A stretch of 29,495 nt of DNA from Pseudomonadota bacterium (GCA_023399635.1 JAEWOP010000113.1:1-29495), one strand, 5' to 3'; positions 1 to 8,224 are shown, counted from the stretch's first letter. The notes: generated from the letters alone by a model not told the origin. Numbers and translations: made by a program.

Positions 1-231
1 CTTTGGGAGGGTATCAAAGGCGTGTTCGCGAGGATTGCGTTGGCTGTCGCGTCGTTGATCGTTCTGCTGCCCGTTTATCTCCTGGACTTGCCTCAGTCGC
101 TGACATTGGGATTGATCGTTACCGGAACCCTCGTCGGACTCACCATCTCAATCTACTGGCTCTGCCGACTGGTTTTCTTCATCGAGATCGAGCGGCATGT
201 GCACGGGCGCCGTTTCGGGGAACCGTTGTGA
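1..231 (+). CDS. Small membrane protein, possibly 5'-partial
   Basis: The reading frame is open from the first base of the window to a TGA stop, so the gene may begin upstream. If it starts inside the window, the GTG at 22 is the best choice, with a GGGAGG at 5-10 as a ribosome binding site, giving 69 residues. The protein has two hydrophobic stretches, roughly residues 3-24 and 29-54 of the short form, and a basic, polar C-terminal tail, so it should sit in the inner membrane. I recognise no family. It faces a TSUP permease that is transcribed towards it, with only 16 nt between the stop codons. Confidence 0.5.
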   Translation, partial: LWEGIKGVFARIALAVASLIVLLPVYLLDLPQSLTLGLIVTGTLVGLTISIYWLCRLVFFIEIERHVHGRRFGEPL

Positions 232-247
232 GGCCGGATTTCAGATC

Positions 248-1009
248 TCACATCAGCGAGTCCCAGAGAAGTTTGAGACCGGTCACCAGGGCAAGTCCGT
301 AGGTCAGGGGATAGAAGACCTCCGTTCTCAGATGGCGGATAATCCAGGCGCCGGCCATGGTCGCAACCAGCGCCACGGGGAACAGGGTCGCAGATGCCAC
401 GAGATTTTCGGTATCCAGGGCGCCAAGAGCGAAATACGGGATCAGCTTGATGGCGTTGACCAGCGCGAAAAAACGCACGCTTGCGCCTGTGTAGGACTTC
501 GGGTCGAGCTTCAGCGGCAGTGTATAGATCTGGAAGGGTGGGCCGCCCGCATGGGCAACGAAGCTCGCATAGCCGGAGAGCGTACCCCAGGCGGTCGCCG
601 CGGCGGGGCGATGCACCTTGGGCGCTTCCTCTCCCGCCGTGCGCGGGCCGTAGACCTGATAGAAATAACGAGCCGCAAAGACGATGGTCGAGACAGCGAT
701 CACGAACTTCAGGGCGTTCGGCGAGACATAGGCCGAGGTCGCCCATCCAAGACCAATCCCCAATAAGCCCCCCGGAAGCATCATCATCAGGGTGCGTTTG
801 TCGTTATAGCCGCGCCACGCCCACAGAGCGACGATATCCATGACAATGAGGATCGGCAGGAAGATAGCGGCCGCTTGCAGCGGGTCAACGACCAGCGCCA
901 GCAGCGGCACGCCCATCAGCGCAAACGCGCCCCCGAAACCTCCCTTGGACAAACCGACAAGAACGACGGCCGGGATAGCCGCGGCGAAAAACATGAAATC
1001 CAGATGCAT
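248..1009 (-). CDS. TSUP (TauE/SafE) family sulfite/anion permease
   Basis: The product is 253 residues and very hydrophobic, with about eight membrane segments. It opens with the segment around FFAAAIPAVVLVGLSKGGFGG, whose LxGxxKGGFGG pattern is typical of the TauE/SafE (DUF81) family; a second half-repeat around residues 140-165 carries the GxLSGYASFVAHAGGPP pattern. TSUP proteins move sulfite, sulfonates or other organic anions across the inner membrane, but the substrate cannot be read from the sequence. The frame stays open far upstream, but that extension would run through the divergent ThiE-like gene, so I place the start at the ATG at 1009. A second ATG at 994 (MFFAAAIP) is an equally good alternative; neither has a strong ribosome binding site. 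Confidence 0.85.
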   Translation of the reverse strand: MHLDFMFFAAAIPAVVLVGLSKGGFGGAFALMGVPLLALVVDPLQAAAIFLPILIVMDIVALWAWRGYNDKRTLMMMLPGGLLGIGLGWATSAYVSPNALKFVIAVSTIVFAARYFYQVYGPRTAGEEAPKVHRPAAATAWGTLSGYASFVAHAGGPPFQIYTLPLKLDPKSYTGASVRFFALVNAIKLIPYFALGALDTENLVASATLFPVALVATMAGAWIIRHLRTEVFYPLTYGLALVTGLKLLWDSLM

Positions 1010-1097
1010 GACGGGCAGTTGATCCAAGTATCGGTCCGGTCTATCGAACGGGGGAGGGACAGTACCCGTCTCATAGAACGGCCGAACAGGAAACACC

Positions 1098-1751
1098 ATG
1101 AGCGAACCGGACAACCGCTGCAGACTCGTATTGATCCTGCCGTCGAACGAGGACCTCGACCAGCAGGCGACGCAGCTCGAAGAGGCGCTTACGGCTGGCG
1201 ACGTGGCGACGGTGATCCTGCCGCAATACGGCCGCGACGACCAGCAGTTCCAGATCGTGGCGGAGCGACTGGTCCCGATCGTCCAGGCCCATGGCGCCGC
1301 GGCATTGATAGCCGGCGACAGTCGCATTGCCGGTCGCGCCAAGGCCGATGGCCTGCACTTCGAGGGGCCCGCTGAGGATCTGCACGACGCGCTTGCCAAG
1401 CATACGCCGAAGATGATCGTGGGCGCCGGCGGCGCTTCCGACCGCCATCGTGCTCTGGAGGTCGGTGAAGCCCAGCCCGATTACATCTTTTTTGGTAAGC
1501 TCGACGGAGACATAAAGCCGGAGCCCCATCCAAAGAACCTCGGGCTCGGCGAATGGTGGGCCTCCATGGTAGAGATCCCTTGCATCGTCATGGGCGGCAG
1601 TGACGTTTCCTCGGTTGCCGCTGTTTCCGAGACCGGTGCAGAATTCGTGGCACTGCGGACCGCGGTGTTCGATCATCCTGAGGGTGCCGCCGCGGCGGTT
1701 GCCGCGGCCAATGCACTTTTGGACGAAAAAGCGCCACGGTTTGAGGCTTGA
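1098..1751 (+). CDS. ThiE-like thiamine phosphate synthase superfamily protein (divergent)
   Basis: The 217-residue product fits the TIM-barrel fold of ThiE/TenI: a central AGDSRIAGRAKADGLHFEG block takes the place of the ThiE INDR...GVHLGQ region, then VGAGGASD, a strand ending YIFFG, IPCIVMGGSD, and GAEFVALRTAVF near the C terminus. ThiE joins the pyrimidine and thiazole halves of thiamine, but several signature residues are changed here (INDR, and the GP..TxTK motif, which reads FGKLDGDIKP), so the true substrate is uncertain. The ATG at 1098 has AGGAAA 5 nt upstream. No other thi gene is nearby and I see no TPP riboswitch. The Sel1-repeat gene starts 7 nt after the stop, so the two are probably co-transcribed. 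Confidence 0.7.
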   Translation: MSEPDNRCRLVLILPSNEDLDQQATQLEEALTAGDVATVILPQYGRDDQQFQIVAERLVPIVQAHGAAALIAGDSRIAGRAKADGLHFEGPAEDLHDALAKHTPKMIVGAGGASDRHRALEVGEAQPDYIFFGKLDGDIKPEPHPKNLGLGEWWASMVEIPCIVMGGSDVSSVAAVSETGAEFVALRTAVFDHPEGAAAAVAAANALLDEKAPRFEA

Positions 1752-1758
1752 TGGCCAT

Positions 1759-2865
1759 ATGCGGTCAATCCCTTCCCTTCGCAGTTGCTGCGCATTTCTT
1801 CTGACCACGGTGCTTGTTGGGGGCATCGTCGTTGCTCCTGCTCTTGCTCAGCAGTCCGAGCAGGCTGTCACGCGGCCGCTGGATGCGGAAGCTCAGCCGA
1901 TCAAACGAGGGCGGGTCGAGGGTGAAACAGACGGACAGCCCGACGGCATCGTCCCCTCCGGCGGTGTTCAACTCTACCAGCGCATGGGTGCGACGCTTCC
2001 ACCGGCGCCGCCCGAAAAACCTTATGAGGGTCCTACCGACGAGGCCTACGGCGCCTATCAACGAGGGCTTTATGTGACGGCGCTGGAAAAGGCGCTGCCG
2101 CGCGCGCAGCAGGGCGATGCAGCCGCCCAGACGCTGGTGGCCGAGATGATGACGAAGGGGCTTGGCATCAAGCGCGACCCGCAGGGCGCCGCCTTCTGGT
2201 ATGGTCAGGCCGCGGAGCGCGGCGACCCGGCAGCGATGTTCCAGTATGCGCTTCTGCTGATGTCAGGCCGCCACGTCGACCGCGACAAGGCCAAGGCTGA
2301 CGACTACATGCGCAGGGCTGCGGAGGCAGGCAATGCGTCTGCGCAATTCAACTGGGCACAGATCCTGCTTTCCGACAATCCCGGCGAAAAAGGCCTGAAG
2401 CTCGCGCTGCCCTTCTACGAAAAGGCGGCGGAACAGGGGCTGGCAGACGCCCAATACGCGGTGGCGCAGCTTTATGTCGCGGTGAACGGCCTGCCGGAAG
2501 ACAAGAAGACAGAGGCGCGGCTCTGGCTGGAGCGGGCGGCGAAGGCCGGCTTCGACACGGCACAGCTCGACATGGGCATCTGGCTCGTCAATGGTGTGGG
2601 AGGGGAGCGCAACTTTGATGACGGCTTCCAGTGGTTGCGCACTGCTGCCCTTCGCGGCAACGTCGTGGCGCAAAACAAGCTGGCGCATCTTTACGTCAAT
2701 GCGCTGGGAACCCGACCAGATCCGGTCGAAGCCGCCAAGTGGTATGTGCTGTCGCGCCGAGCAGGTCTGAAGGACCCGGAGCTCGAAGACTTCTTCCTAG
2801 GCATCAACGAGGAGCAGCAGAAGAAGGCCATCGAAGCGGCCAACAGGTTTCAGCGCAGCAAGTAA
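1759..2865 (+). CDS. Secreted Sel1-repeat (SLR/TPR-like) protein
   Basis: The 368-residue protein begins with a basic end and a hydrophobic stretch ending APALAQQ, a good Sec signal peptide cut after about residue 30, so it should be periplasmic. After a Pro-rich linker (about 40-90) come six or seven Sel1-like repeats (about residues 105-350) with the usual pattern of A-x-x-W/Y-x-x-x-A-A-x-x-G-x-x-x-A-Q-x-x-L/M, for example AAFWYGQAAERGDPAAMFQY and LPFYEKAAEQGLADAQYAVA. Such proteins act as protein-binding scaffolds in the envelope; rhizobial ExoR is a relative, but this one is longer and differs in sequence, so I do not call it ExoR. The ATG at 1759 follows the ThiE-like stop by 7 nt; the frame extends upstream inside that gene, and a TTG at 1741 is a possible alternative start. 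Confidence 0.85.
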   Translation: MRSIPSLRSCCAFLLTTVLVGGIVVAPALAQQSEQAVTRPLDAEAQPIKRGRVEGETDGQPDGIVPSGGVQLYQRMGATLPPAPPEKPYEGPTDEAYGAYQRGLYVTALEKALPRAQQGDAAAQTLVAEMMTKGLGIKRDPQGAAFWYGQAAERGDPAAMFQYALLLMSGRHVDRDKAKADDYMRRAAEAGNASAQFNWAQILLSDNPGEKGLKLALPFYEKAAEQGLADAQYAVAQLYVAVNGLPEDKKTEARLWLERAAKAGFDTAQLDMGIWLVNGVGGERNFDDGFQWLRTAALRGNVVAQNKLAHLYVNALGTRPDPVEAAKWYVLSRRAGLKDPELEDFFLGINEEQQKKAIEAANRFQRSK

Positions 2866-2969
2866 TCGACCGCATCGTGCAACGCGTGGGAGTGCTGCAA
2901 CGCTTGTCAGCCGGGCGCGAGTCGCCTGGCTGGAGGGGGGAGACTTGAAACTGACACCGTTTTGTGGTC

Positions 2970-2999
2970 TTGACCCGCCCATCATCGCATTGGCTATGA
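2970..2999 (+). promoter_or_regulatory. Candidate sigma-70 promoter for the inositol monophosphatase gene
   Basis: CTTGACC (-35 hexamer TTGACC at 2970-2975) is followed after 18 nt by CTATGA (2994-2999), close to the rhizobial CTTGAC-N17-CTATAT consensus. The start codon lies 57 nt further on. It is the only such pair in the 191-nt gap after the Sel1 gene. Confidence 0.45.
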
Positions 3000-3056
3000 C
3001 ATCTGTCCGCCGCAGACGAATGCGCGGCAAGCTCCGCACTTCAAGGATTTCCCTGC

Positions 3057-3854
3057 ATGGCTCGTTCCGCCCTACTCAACGTCATGGTTCAGGCTGCTAT
3101 CAAAGCCGGCAAGTCTCTTTCGCGCGATTTCGGCGAGGTGCAGAACCTGCAGGTCTCGGTCAAGGGTCCCAGCGATTTCGTATCGCAGGCGGATCTGAAA
3201 GCGGAGAAGATCGTACGCGACGAACTGATGAAGGCGCGCCCTACCTATGGCTTCCTCGGTGAAGAAGGCGGCGAGGAGCAGGGAACAGACGGCGCTCATC
3301 GCTGGATCGTCGATCCGCTCGACGGCACCACCAACTTCCTGCACGGCATCCCACAGTTTGCCGTCTCGATTGCGCTGGAGCGCAACGGCGAGATCGTCGC
3401 CGGCGTCATCTTCAATCCGGCGACGGACGAACTCTATACGGCAGAACGCGGTGGTGGAGCCTTCCTCAATGACCGCCGCCTCCGTGTCGGTGCGCGCCGG
3501 GCGCTTTCCGACTGCGTCGTCGGTTGCGGCGTTCCCCATCTCGGCCGCGGCAACCATGGCAAGTTCCTGCTGGAACTGCGCCATGTGATGGGAGAAGTCG
3601 CCGGCATCCGGCGCCTTGGCGCTGCGGCCCTTGATCTTGCCTATGTGGCAGCTGGCCGGATGGACGGGTTCTGGGAAACGGACCTGTCCCCGTGGGATGT
3701 CGCAGCCGGTCTTGTATTGATCCGTGAGGCGGGTGGCTTTGCAAGCGACATGAGCGGCTCCACGAACATTTTCGAGAGCCGCAATGTGGTTGCCGGCAAC
3801 GAGTATGTTCAGAAGGCCCTGCTTGAGGTGGTCAACCGGCCAGTGCCCCGGTAG
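3057..3854 (+). CDS. suhB: Inositol-1-monophosphatase (SuhB family)
   Basis: The 265-residue length and all motifs match the Mg2+-dependent inositol monophosphatase family: GEEGG (Glu69-Glu70), the WIVDPLDGTTNFLHG metal-binding block (Asp86, Asp89) and the distal WDVAAG motif with metal ligand Asp214. The enzyme releases phosphate from inositol 1-phosphate in the cytoplasm; bacterial SuhB proteins also bind RNA polymerase/Nus factors in gammaproteobacteria, but whether that applies here cannot be seen. The ATG at 3057 gives the expected family N terminus. It is an independent unit, with a promoter candidate upstream and a hairpin at 3854-3870 right at its stop codon. Confidence 0.93.
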   Translation: MARSALLNVMVQAAIKAGKSLSRDFGEVQNLQVSVKGPSDFVSQADLKAEKIVRDELMKARPTYGFLGEEGGEEQGTDGAHRWIVDPLDGTTNFLHGIPQFAVSIALERNGEIVAGVIFNPATDELYTAERGGGAFLNDRRLRVGARRALSDCVVGCGVPHLGRGNHGKFLLELRHVMGEVAGIRRLGAAALDLAYVAAGRMDGFWETDLSPWDVAAGLVLIREAGGFASDMSGSTNIFESRNVVAGNEYVQKALLEVVNRPVPR

Positions 3855-3870
3855 CAGGCGCGTCGCCTGC
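3854..3870 (+). terminator. Hairpin at the end of suhB
   Basis: GCAGGCG and CGCCTGC form a perfect 7-bp stem with a CGT loop directly at the suhB stop. There is no following T-run, so it may only be a transcript-end stabiliser or a Rho-dependent end. Confidence 0.35.
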
Positions 3871-3910
3871 CCGCGCTTCAGCACTTCAATTCGTCGCATT
3901 TTTCCACTAG

Positions 3911-3934
3911 CCTCCGGCCAAACATTACCGGAGG
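3911..3934 (+). promoter_or_regulatory. Hairpin covering the Shine-Dalgarno of the stator operon
   Basis: CCTCCGG (3911-3917) and CCGGAGG (3928-3934) form a perfect 7-bp stem with a 10-nt loop. The right arm contains GGAGG, the only strong Shine-Dalgarno before the ATG at 3947 (12 nt spacing, slightly long). When folded, the stem would hide the ribosome binding site. This suggests control of translation, though it is read from sequence alone. Confidence 0.4.
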
Positions 3935-3946
3935 CCGAGTCACGAC

Positions 3947-4999
3947 ATGGTGAATGCGAGAGTGGACGATCTGGATGAGTCGGAAACGGGCCGCGGCGGC
4001 TACAGTCACAAACTCTCCAACCCCGTCCCCTTTCTTTGGACGATGCTCATCTTCCTGATCCTTGTCGGGTTCATTGCGGCAATCCTATACCGGCAGGCGC
4101 ACAACGCCTTCATGACGAACCCGGGGCTGAACGGCTTTATCCTCGGGGTGCTGATCATCGGCATCGTGCTCGTGTTCAACCAGGTGATCAGCCTCATTCC
4201 CGAGGTGCGCTGGTTCAATTCCTTCCGGGCGGCGGGAAGTGCCGACAAGGTGGGCCGCGAGCCGCGCCTCCTGGCCCCGATGCGGGCCCTGATCGGCCGG
4301 CGGCAGACCATGTCGCTCTCGCCGTCATCGCAGCGCTCGATCCTCGACTCGATCGGTACCCGGCTGGACGAGTCGCGGGAAATCTCGCGTTACCTGATCG
4401 GCCTTCTGGTTTTCCTCGGGTTGCTTGGCACCTTCTGGGGCCTGATCGGAACCATCAGCTCGATCAGCACGGTCATCCAGACTCTGGATCCGAATGGGGG
4501 CGACACGAATGACGTGCTCGCTGCGCTGAAAAGCGGGCTGACGGCGCCGCTTGCGGGCATGGGCACAGCATTTTCATCGTCACTTCTGGGCTTGTCCGGG
4601 TCCCTGATCCTCGGTTTCCTCGATATCCAGGCGGGGCGTGCGCAGAATCGCTTCTATACGGAACTTGAGAATTGGCTGTCTTCGGTCACCGATGTCGGCG
4701 TCGACCTAGCGCCGAACGGGAGTGCGGGTGCGCTTGCGGGGTCTTCGGAGGAGATGAAGGCTCTGACGGACCAACTGCGCAAGCTCACGGCGGCACAGGC
4801 CAGGGCAGCAGATGGTGGTGGCCAGAACGAGAAGTCATTGTCGGCCATGGCCAATCTGGCGGAAGGCATCCAGGGGCTGGTGAAGAACATGCGCAACGAG
4901 CAGCAGATGTTGCGCGATTGGATCGAGGCGCAGCAGGAAGAGGCAAAGGCTCTTCGCAGGACGCTCGACCGGCTTTCCGAGAAGATCGGGAGCAAATAG
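3947..4999 (+). CDS. MotA/TolQ/ExbB-type proton channel (stator) subunit
   Basis: The 350-residue protein has membrane segments at about 29-49, 62-83, 147-170 and 200-225, the four-helix layout of MotA/TolQ/ExbB. The segment ISRYLIGLLVFLGLLGTFWGLIGTI followed by a loop and GLTAPLAGMGTAFSSSLLGLSGSL is the family hallmark (PLxGxGTAF). The C-terminal 100 residues are hydrophilic and helical and probably extend into the cytoplasm as a coiled coil. Such subunits form a proton-conducting ring around a dimer of a peptidoglycan-binding partner and drive torque or push on the envelope. The partner is the next gene, 3 nt downstream. It is not the flagellar MotA: no flagellar genes are near and the tail is different. 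Its physiological role is unknown. Confidence 0.85.
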   Translation: MVNARVDDLDESETGRGGYSHKLSNPVPFLWTMLIFLILVGFIAAILYRQAHNAFMTNPGLNGFILGVLIIGIVLVFNQVISLIPEVRWFNSFRAAGSADKVGREPRLLAPMRALIGRRQTMSLSPSSQRSILDSIGTRLDESREISRYLIGLLVFLGLLGTFWGLIGTISSISTVIQTLDPNGGDTNDVLAALKSGLTAPLAGMGTAFSSSLLGLSGSLILGFLDIQAGRAQNRFYTELENWLSSVTDVGVDLAPNGSAGALAGSSEEMKALTDQLRKLTAAQARAADGGGQNEKSLSAMANLAEGIQGLVKNMRNEQQMLRDWIEAQQEEAKALRRTLDRLSEKIGSK

Positions 5000-5002
5000 C
5001 AT

Positions 5003-6034
5003 ATGGCGCTCGTCAAGAACCGCCGCCGGGAGCGCGGGGTCGACTATTGGCCAGGCTTCGTGGACGCGCTTTCCACGCTTCTGCTCGCCATCATGTTTCT
5101 GCTGACGGTCTTCGTGCTGGCGCAGTTCATTCTCAGCCGCGAGATCACCGGGCGTGACGAGGTCCTGAACCGGCTGAACAGCCAGATCGCCGAGCTGACA
5201 CAGCTGCTTGCGCTGGAGAAGGGCAACGCGCAGGATCTGGAGGATACACTTGCCAATCTTCAATCCTCGCTGGCGTCTTCGGAAAATGAACGCAGCCGGC
5301 TGCAGTCGCTGCTTGAGCAAGGCGCTGGCAGCAGCGATGCGGCCAATGCCCGAGTGGGACAACTGACGGAGCAACTGAACGAAGAGCAGCAGGTCAGCGC
5401 CCGCGCGATGAACCAGATCGAACTGCTCAACCAGCAGATTGCCGCGCTTCGTGCGCAGATCGCTGCCGTCGAGCAGGCGCTGCAGGCTTCCGAAGCCAAG
5501 GACCAGTCGTCGCAGGCGCAAATTGCCGATCTCGGCCGTCGCTTGAACGTTGCGTTGGCGCAGCGGGTGCAGGAGCTTAACCGCTACCGCTCAGACTTCT
5601 TTGGCCGCTTGCGCGAGATCCTGTCGGACCGGGAAAACATCCGCATCGTCGGCGACCGTTTTGTCTTCCAGTCGGAAGTTCTTTTCCCTGTTGGAGGCTC
5701 CGAGCTTGATGACGCGGGACGGGCGGAGATGGACAAGCTGGCGGCAGCGCTGCTGGAGCTCGCCCGCGAGATCCCGCCGGAAATCAACTGGGTCCTTCGG
5801 GTGGACGGACATACGGACAATTCGCCTTTGAGCGGAACGGGGCGCTACCGCGATAACTGGGAGCTTTCATCTGCCCGTGCGACATCCGTCGTGAAGCACC
5901 TGATCTCTCAGGGTGTGCCGGCAAACAGGCTGGTCGCTGCTGGCTTCGGGGAGTTCCAGCCGATCGCGGAAGGTGAGACGCCGGAGGTGCGAAACCAGAA
6001 CCGCCGCATCGAGTTGAAGCTCACAGAGCGCTGA
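5003..6034 (+). CDS. MotB-like stator partner: one TM helix, long coiled coil, OmpA peptidoglycan-binding domain
   Basis: The 343-residue protein has a basic cytoplasmic N terminus, one membrane helix (about 16-40) with Asp21 near its start in WPGFVDALSTLL, matching the proton-carrying Asp of MotB/ExbD/TolR, a long periplasmic coiled coil rich in Q, E and L (about 45-195), and a C-terminal OmpA domain (about 205-340). The OmpA motif is clear: VDGHTDN (267-273), SSARATSVVKHL, NRLVAAGFGEFQP and NQNRRIELKL. These residues bind meso-diaminopimelate in peptidoglycan. It sits 3 nt after the MotA/TolQ-like gene and is surely its partner. The long coiled coil separates the pore from the cell wall more than in MotB. 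Its last 14 nt overlap the convergent ABC exporter gene. Confidence 0.87.
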   Translation: MALVKNRRRERGVDYWPGFVDALSTLLLAIMFLLTVFVLAQFILSREITGRDEVLNRLNSQIAELTQLLALEKGNAQDLEDTLANLQSSLASSENERSRLQSLLEQGAGSSDAANARVGQLTEQLNEEQQVSARAMNQIELLNQQIAALRAQIAAVEQALQASEAKDQSSQAQIADLGRRLNVALAQRVQELNRYRSDFFGRLREILSDRENIRIVGDRFVFQSEVLFPVGGSELDDAGRAEMDKLAAALLELAREIPPEINWVLRVDGHTDNSPLSGTGRYRDNWELSSARATSVVKHLISQGVPANRLVAAGFGEFQPIAEGETPEVRNQNRRIELKLTER

Positions 6035-7820
6035 CGGTGTCGCGCTCGATGTCGTGGAACTGCAGGCGCGCAAGGCGCGCGTAGATGCCGCCCCCGGCGA
6101 TCAAGCTTTGATGGGTGCCTTCCTCGACGATCCGACCCTGGTCCATCACGAGGATGCGGTCGGCCTTCAGCACCGTTGCCAGGCGGTGGGCGATGACCAG
6201 CGTCGTACGGTCCTTCATCAAGCCGTCCAGCGCCTTTTGCACCAGCGTCTCGCTTTCAGCGTCCAATGCCGAGGTTGCCTCGTCGAGAAGCAGGACGGGA
6301 GCGTCTCGCAAGATGGCCCGCGCGATGGCAATCCGCTGACGCTGCCCTCCCGATAGCGTGATGCCGCGCTCGCCTACCGGCGTGTCGTAGCCGTCCTGCA
6401 GTTTGGCAATGAACTCGTCCGCCTGAGCGGCGACGGCTGCGGCGCGAACGGCTTCTTTTGTTGCTTCGGGGGAACCGAAGGCGATGTTGTCGTGGATCGA
6501 CGCCGCAAAGATCGTGACGTCCTGCGGTACGATCGCCATCCGGTCGCGCAACTGGCGCAGCGACGTTTGCCGTAGGTCGACGCCGTCCAGGCGGATAGCG
6601 CCGGAGATGGGGTCGTAGAAGCGCAGCAGCAGCGAGAAGATGGTGCTCTTGCCGGCACCCGACGGGCCGACGAACGCGACGGTTTCGCCGGGCTGAACAT
6701 GGAAGGACAGACCATTCACCGTAACCGCGTTCTCCCGTGTCGGGTAGGCAAAGGAGACGGCATCGAAGATCACCTCGCCGCGCGCGGGCGAGGGGAGGGC
6801 AACAGGCTGGGCCGGATCTTGCACGGCCGGTTGCTCATGGAGCAGTTCCGTCAGCCGCTCGGCTGCACCTCCGGCTTGCGACAATTCTCCCCAGACTTCC
6901 GATAACTGGCCCAGAGCACTGGCACCGATGACGGAATAAAGAACGAATTGCCCGAGCGTGCCGGCCGTCATCGTGCCCGACAATACGTTTTGGGCGCCGT
7001 ACCAGAGAACGCCGACGATGCTGCCGAAGACCATAAGGATCGCGAACCCGGTGAGAAGTGCGCGAGATCTGATCGCGGTGCGGGCTGCTTCGAAGGCGTC
7101 TTCGACCGTTCTAGCATAGCGGTCGGCCGCGGCGGTTTCGCCGTTGAAGGCTTGAACCGTGCGGGAAGCGCCCACCGTTTCGGCAGCGAAGGCGGAGGTT
7201 CGCGCAAGCGTGTCCTGCGCTGCGCGCGATCGGCGACGCACCGAGCGACCGAAGGCCACCAGCGGGAAGACGATGACCGGGATCGCGCCGAGCGCCAGAG
7301 CTGAAAGTTGCGGGCTGGTGTAGATCATCATCCCCATGGCGCCGAGACAGAGGATGGTGTTGCGCAAGGCCTGAGAGGCTGCCGACCCAAAAGCCGACTT
7401 GATCTGGGTGGTGTCGGCTGTCAGCCGCGACACGATCTCGCCTGACTGATTGACGTCGAAGAAGGCGGGCGAGAGGGTGGTGATGCGGGCAAAGACATCG
7501 CGCCGGAGATCGGCCACGACACGCTCGCCTACGGTAATGACGAAATAGTACCGAAGCGCGCTGGCGATCGCCAGAAGCACGGCCAGGCCAAACAGCATGC
7601 CGAAGTAGTTATTGATGAAGACACCGTCTTCTGCAGCAAATCCATGGTCCACCATTCGGCGGACTGCGAGCGGCAGTGCGAGCGTTGTCGCCGCCGAAAG
7701 GACGAGGGCGAACACGGCTCCGACCACAAGACCGCGGTAGCGTGAAAGGTAAGGAACAAGCCGGGTCAGCGGCCCGATTGCTTTGCCTCGCGGCGGGTTT
7801 TTATCGTCTGCGTATGCCAC
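6021..7820 (-). CDS. MsbA-type ABC exporter (fused permease and ATPase)
   Basis: The 599-residue half-transporter has six membrane helices (about 25-320) followed by a complete ATPase: Walker A GPSGAGKST (Lys391), signature LSGGQRQRIAIARA (from Leu489), Walker B VLLLDEATSALD (Asp513, Glu514) and the IAHRLAT switch His. It works as a homodimer in the inner membrane and belongs to the MsbA/LmrA-like exporters of lipids or drugs; the cargo is not evident. The start is a GTG at 7820 with AGGA about 8 nt upstream; the frame is open further upstream but no usable start codon was found there. It ends convergently with the OmpA-domain gene, with a 14-bp overlap, and starts divergently from rpmE. Confidence 0.92.
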   Translation of the reverse strand: MAYADDKNPPRGKAIGPLTRLVPYLSRYRGLVVGAVFALVLSAATTLALPLAVRRMVDHGFAAEDGVFINNYFGMLFGLAVLLAIASALRYYFVITVGERVVADLRRDVFARITTLSPAFFDVNQSGEIVSRLTADTTQIKSAFGSAASQALRNTILCLGAMGMMIYTSPQLSALALGAIPVIVFPLVAFGRSVRRRSRAAQDTLARTSAFAAETVGASRTVQAFNGETAAADRYARTVEDAFEAARTAIRSRALLTGFAILMVFGSIVGVLWYGAQNVLSGTMTAGTLGQFVLYSVIGASALGQLSEVWGELSQAGGAAERLTELLHEQPAVQDPAQPVALPSPARGEVIFDAVSFAYPTRENAVTVNGLSFHVQPGETVAFVGPSGAGKSTIFSLLLRFYDPISGAIRLDGVDLRQTSLRQLRDRMAIVPQDVTIFAASIHDNIAFGSPEATKEAVRAAAVAAQADEFIAKLQDGYDTPVGERGITLSGGQRQRIAIARAILRDAPVLLLDEATSALDAESETLVQKALDGLMKDRTTLVIAHRLATVLKADRILVMDQGRIVEEGTHQSLIAGGGIYARLARLQFHDIERDTVSAL

Positions 7821-8002
7821 TTTATCCTCATGCTCGACGGCATCTTTCTGAGGCCGACGGGCCTTGTGCTCCCGGCGCCCTTCCTGTATAGGCTCCGCAT
7901 CGAATTGGGAAGCCGTGGCCGTCCGGTCTGCGGCTTCATTTATTGAATAGGGTCTGCGATCGCAATTGCGGCATATGGACCCCGGACATCAGGAATAGGG
8001 CC

Positions 8003-8224
8003 ATGAAGACTGAAATCCACCCCGACTACCACATGATCAAGGTCGTCATGACTGACGGTACCGAGTACGAAACCCGCTCGACCTGGGGTTCGGAAGGCGC
8101 GACCATGAACCTTGAAATCGACCCGAAGTCGCACCCGGCCTGGACTGGTGGAAACCAGCAGCTGATGGATCGCGGCGGCCGCGTTTCCAAGTTCAACAAG
8201 CGTTTCGGCGGCCTCGGCCTCTAA
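8003..8224 (+). CDS. rpmE: 50S ribosomal protein bL31
   Basis: The 73-residue product starts with MKTEIHPDYH and has the alphaproteobacterial L31 core (DGTEYETRSTWG, HPAWTG, GGRVSKFNKRFG). It binds the large ribosomal subunit at the bridge to the small subunit. Unlike zinc-binding L31 proteins it contains no cysteine at all, so it is the zinc-independent form usual in this class. The ATG at 8003 follows AGGAATAGGG. It is a single-gene unit closed by a strong intrinsic terminator. Confidence 0.96.
   Translation: MKTEIHPDYHMIKVVMTDGTEYETRSTWGSEGATMNLEIDPKSHPAWTGGNQQLMDRGGRVSKFNKRFGGLGL

Noticed and set aside
1010..1097. TPP riboswitch before the ThiE-like gene
   Set aside because: None of the conserved THI-box sequence (CUGAGA and partner) is visible in the 88-nt gap.
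1010..1399. Long N-terminal extension of the TSUP permease
   Set aside because: It would run antisense through the ThiE-like gene and has no membrane or family pattern.
3947..6034. Zorya anti-phage system (ZorA/ZorB-like pair)
   Set aside because: The pair resembles ZorAB in domain type, but no ZorC, ZorD or ZorE gene is present and the neighbours are housekeeping genes.
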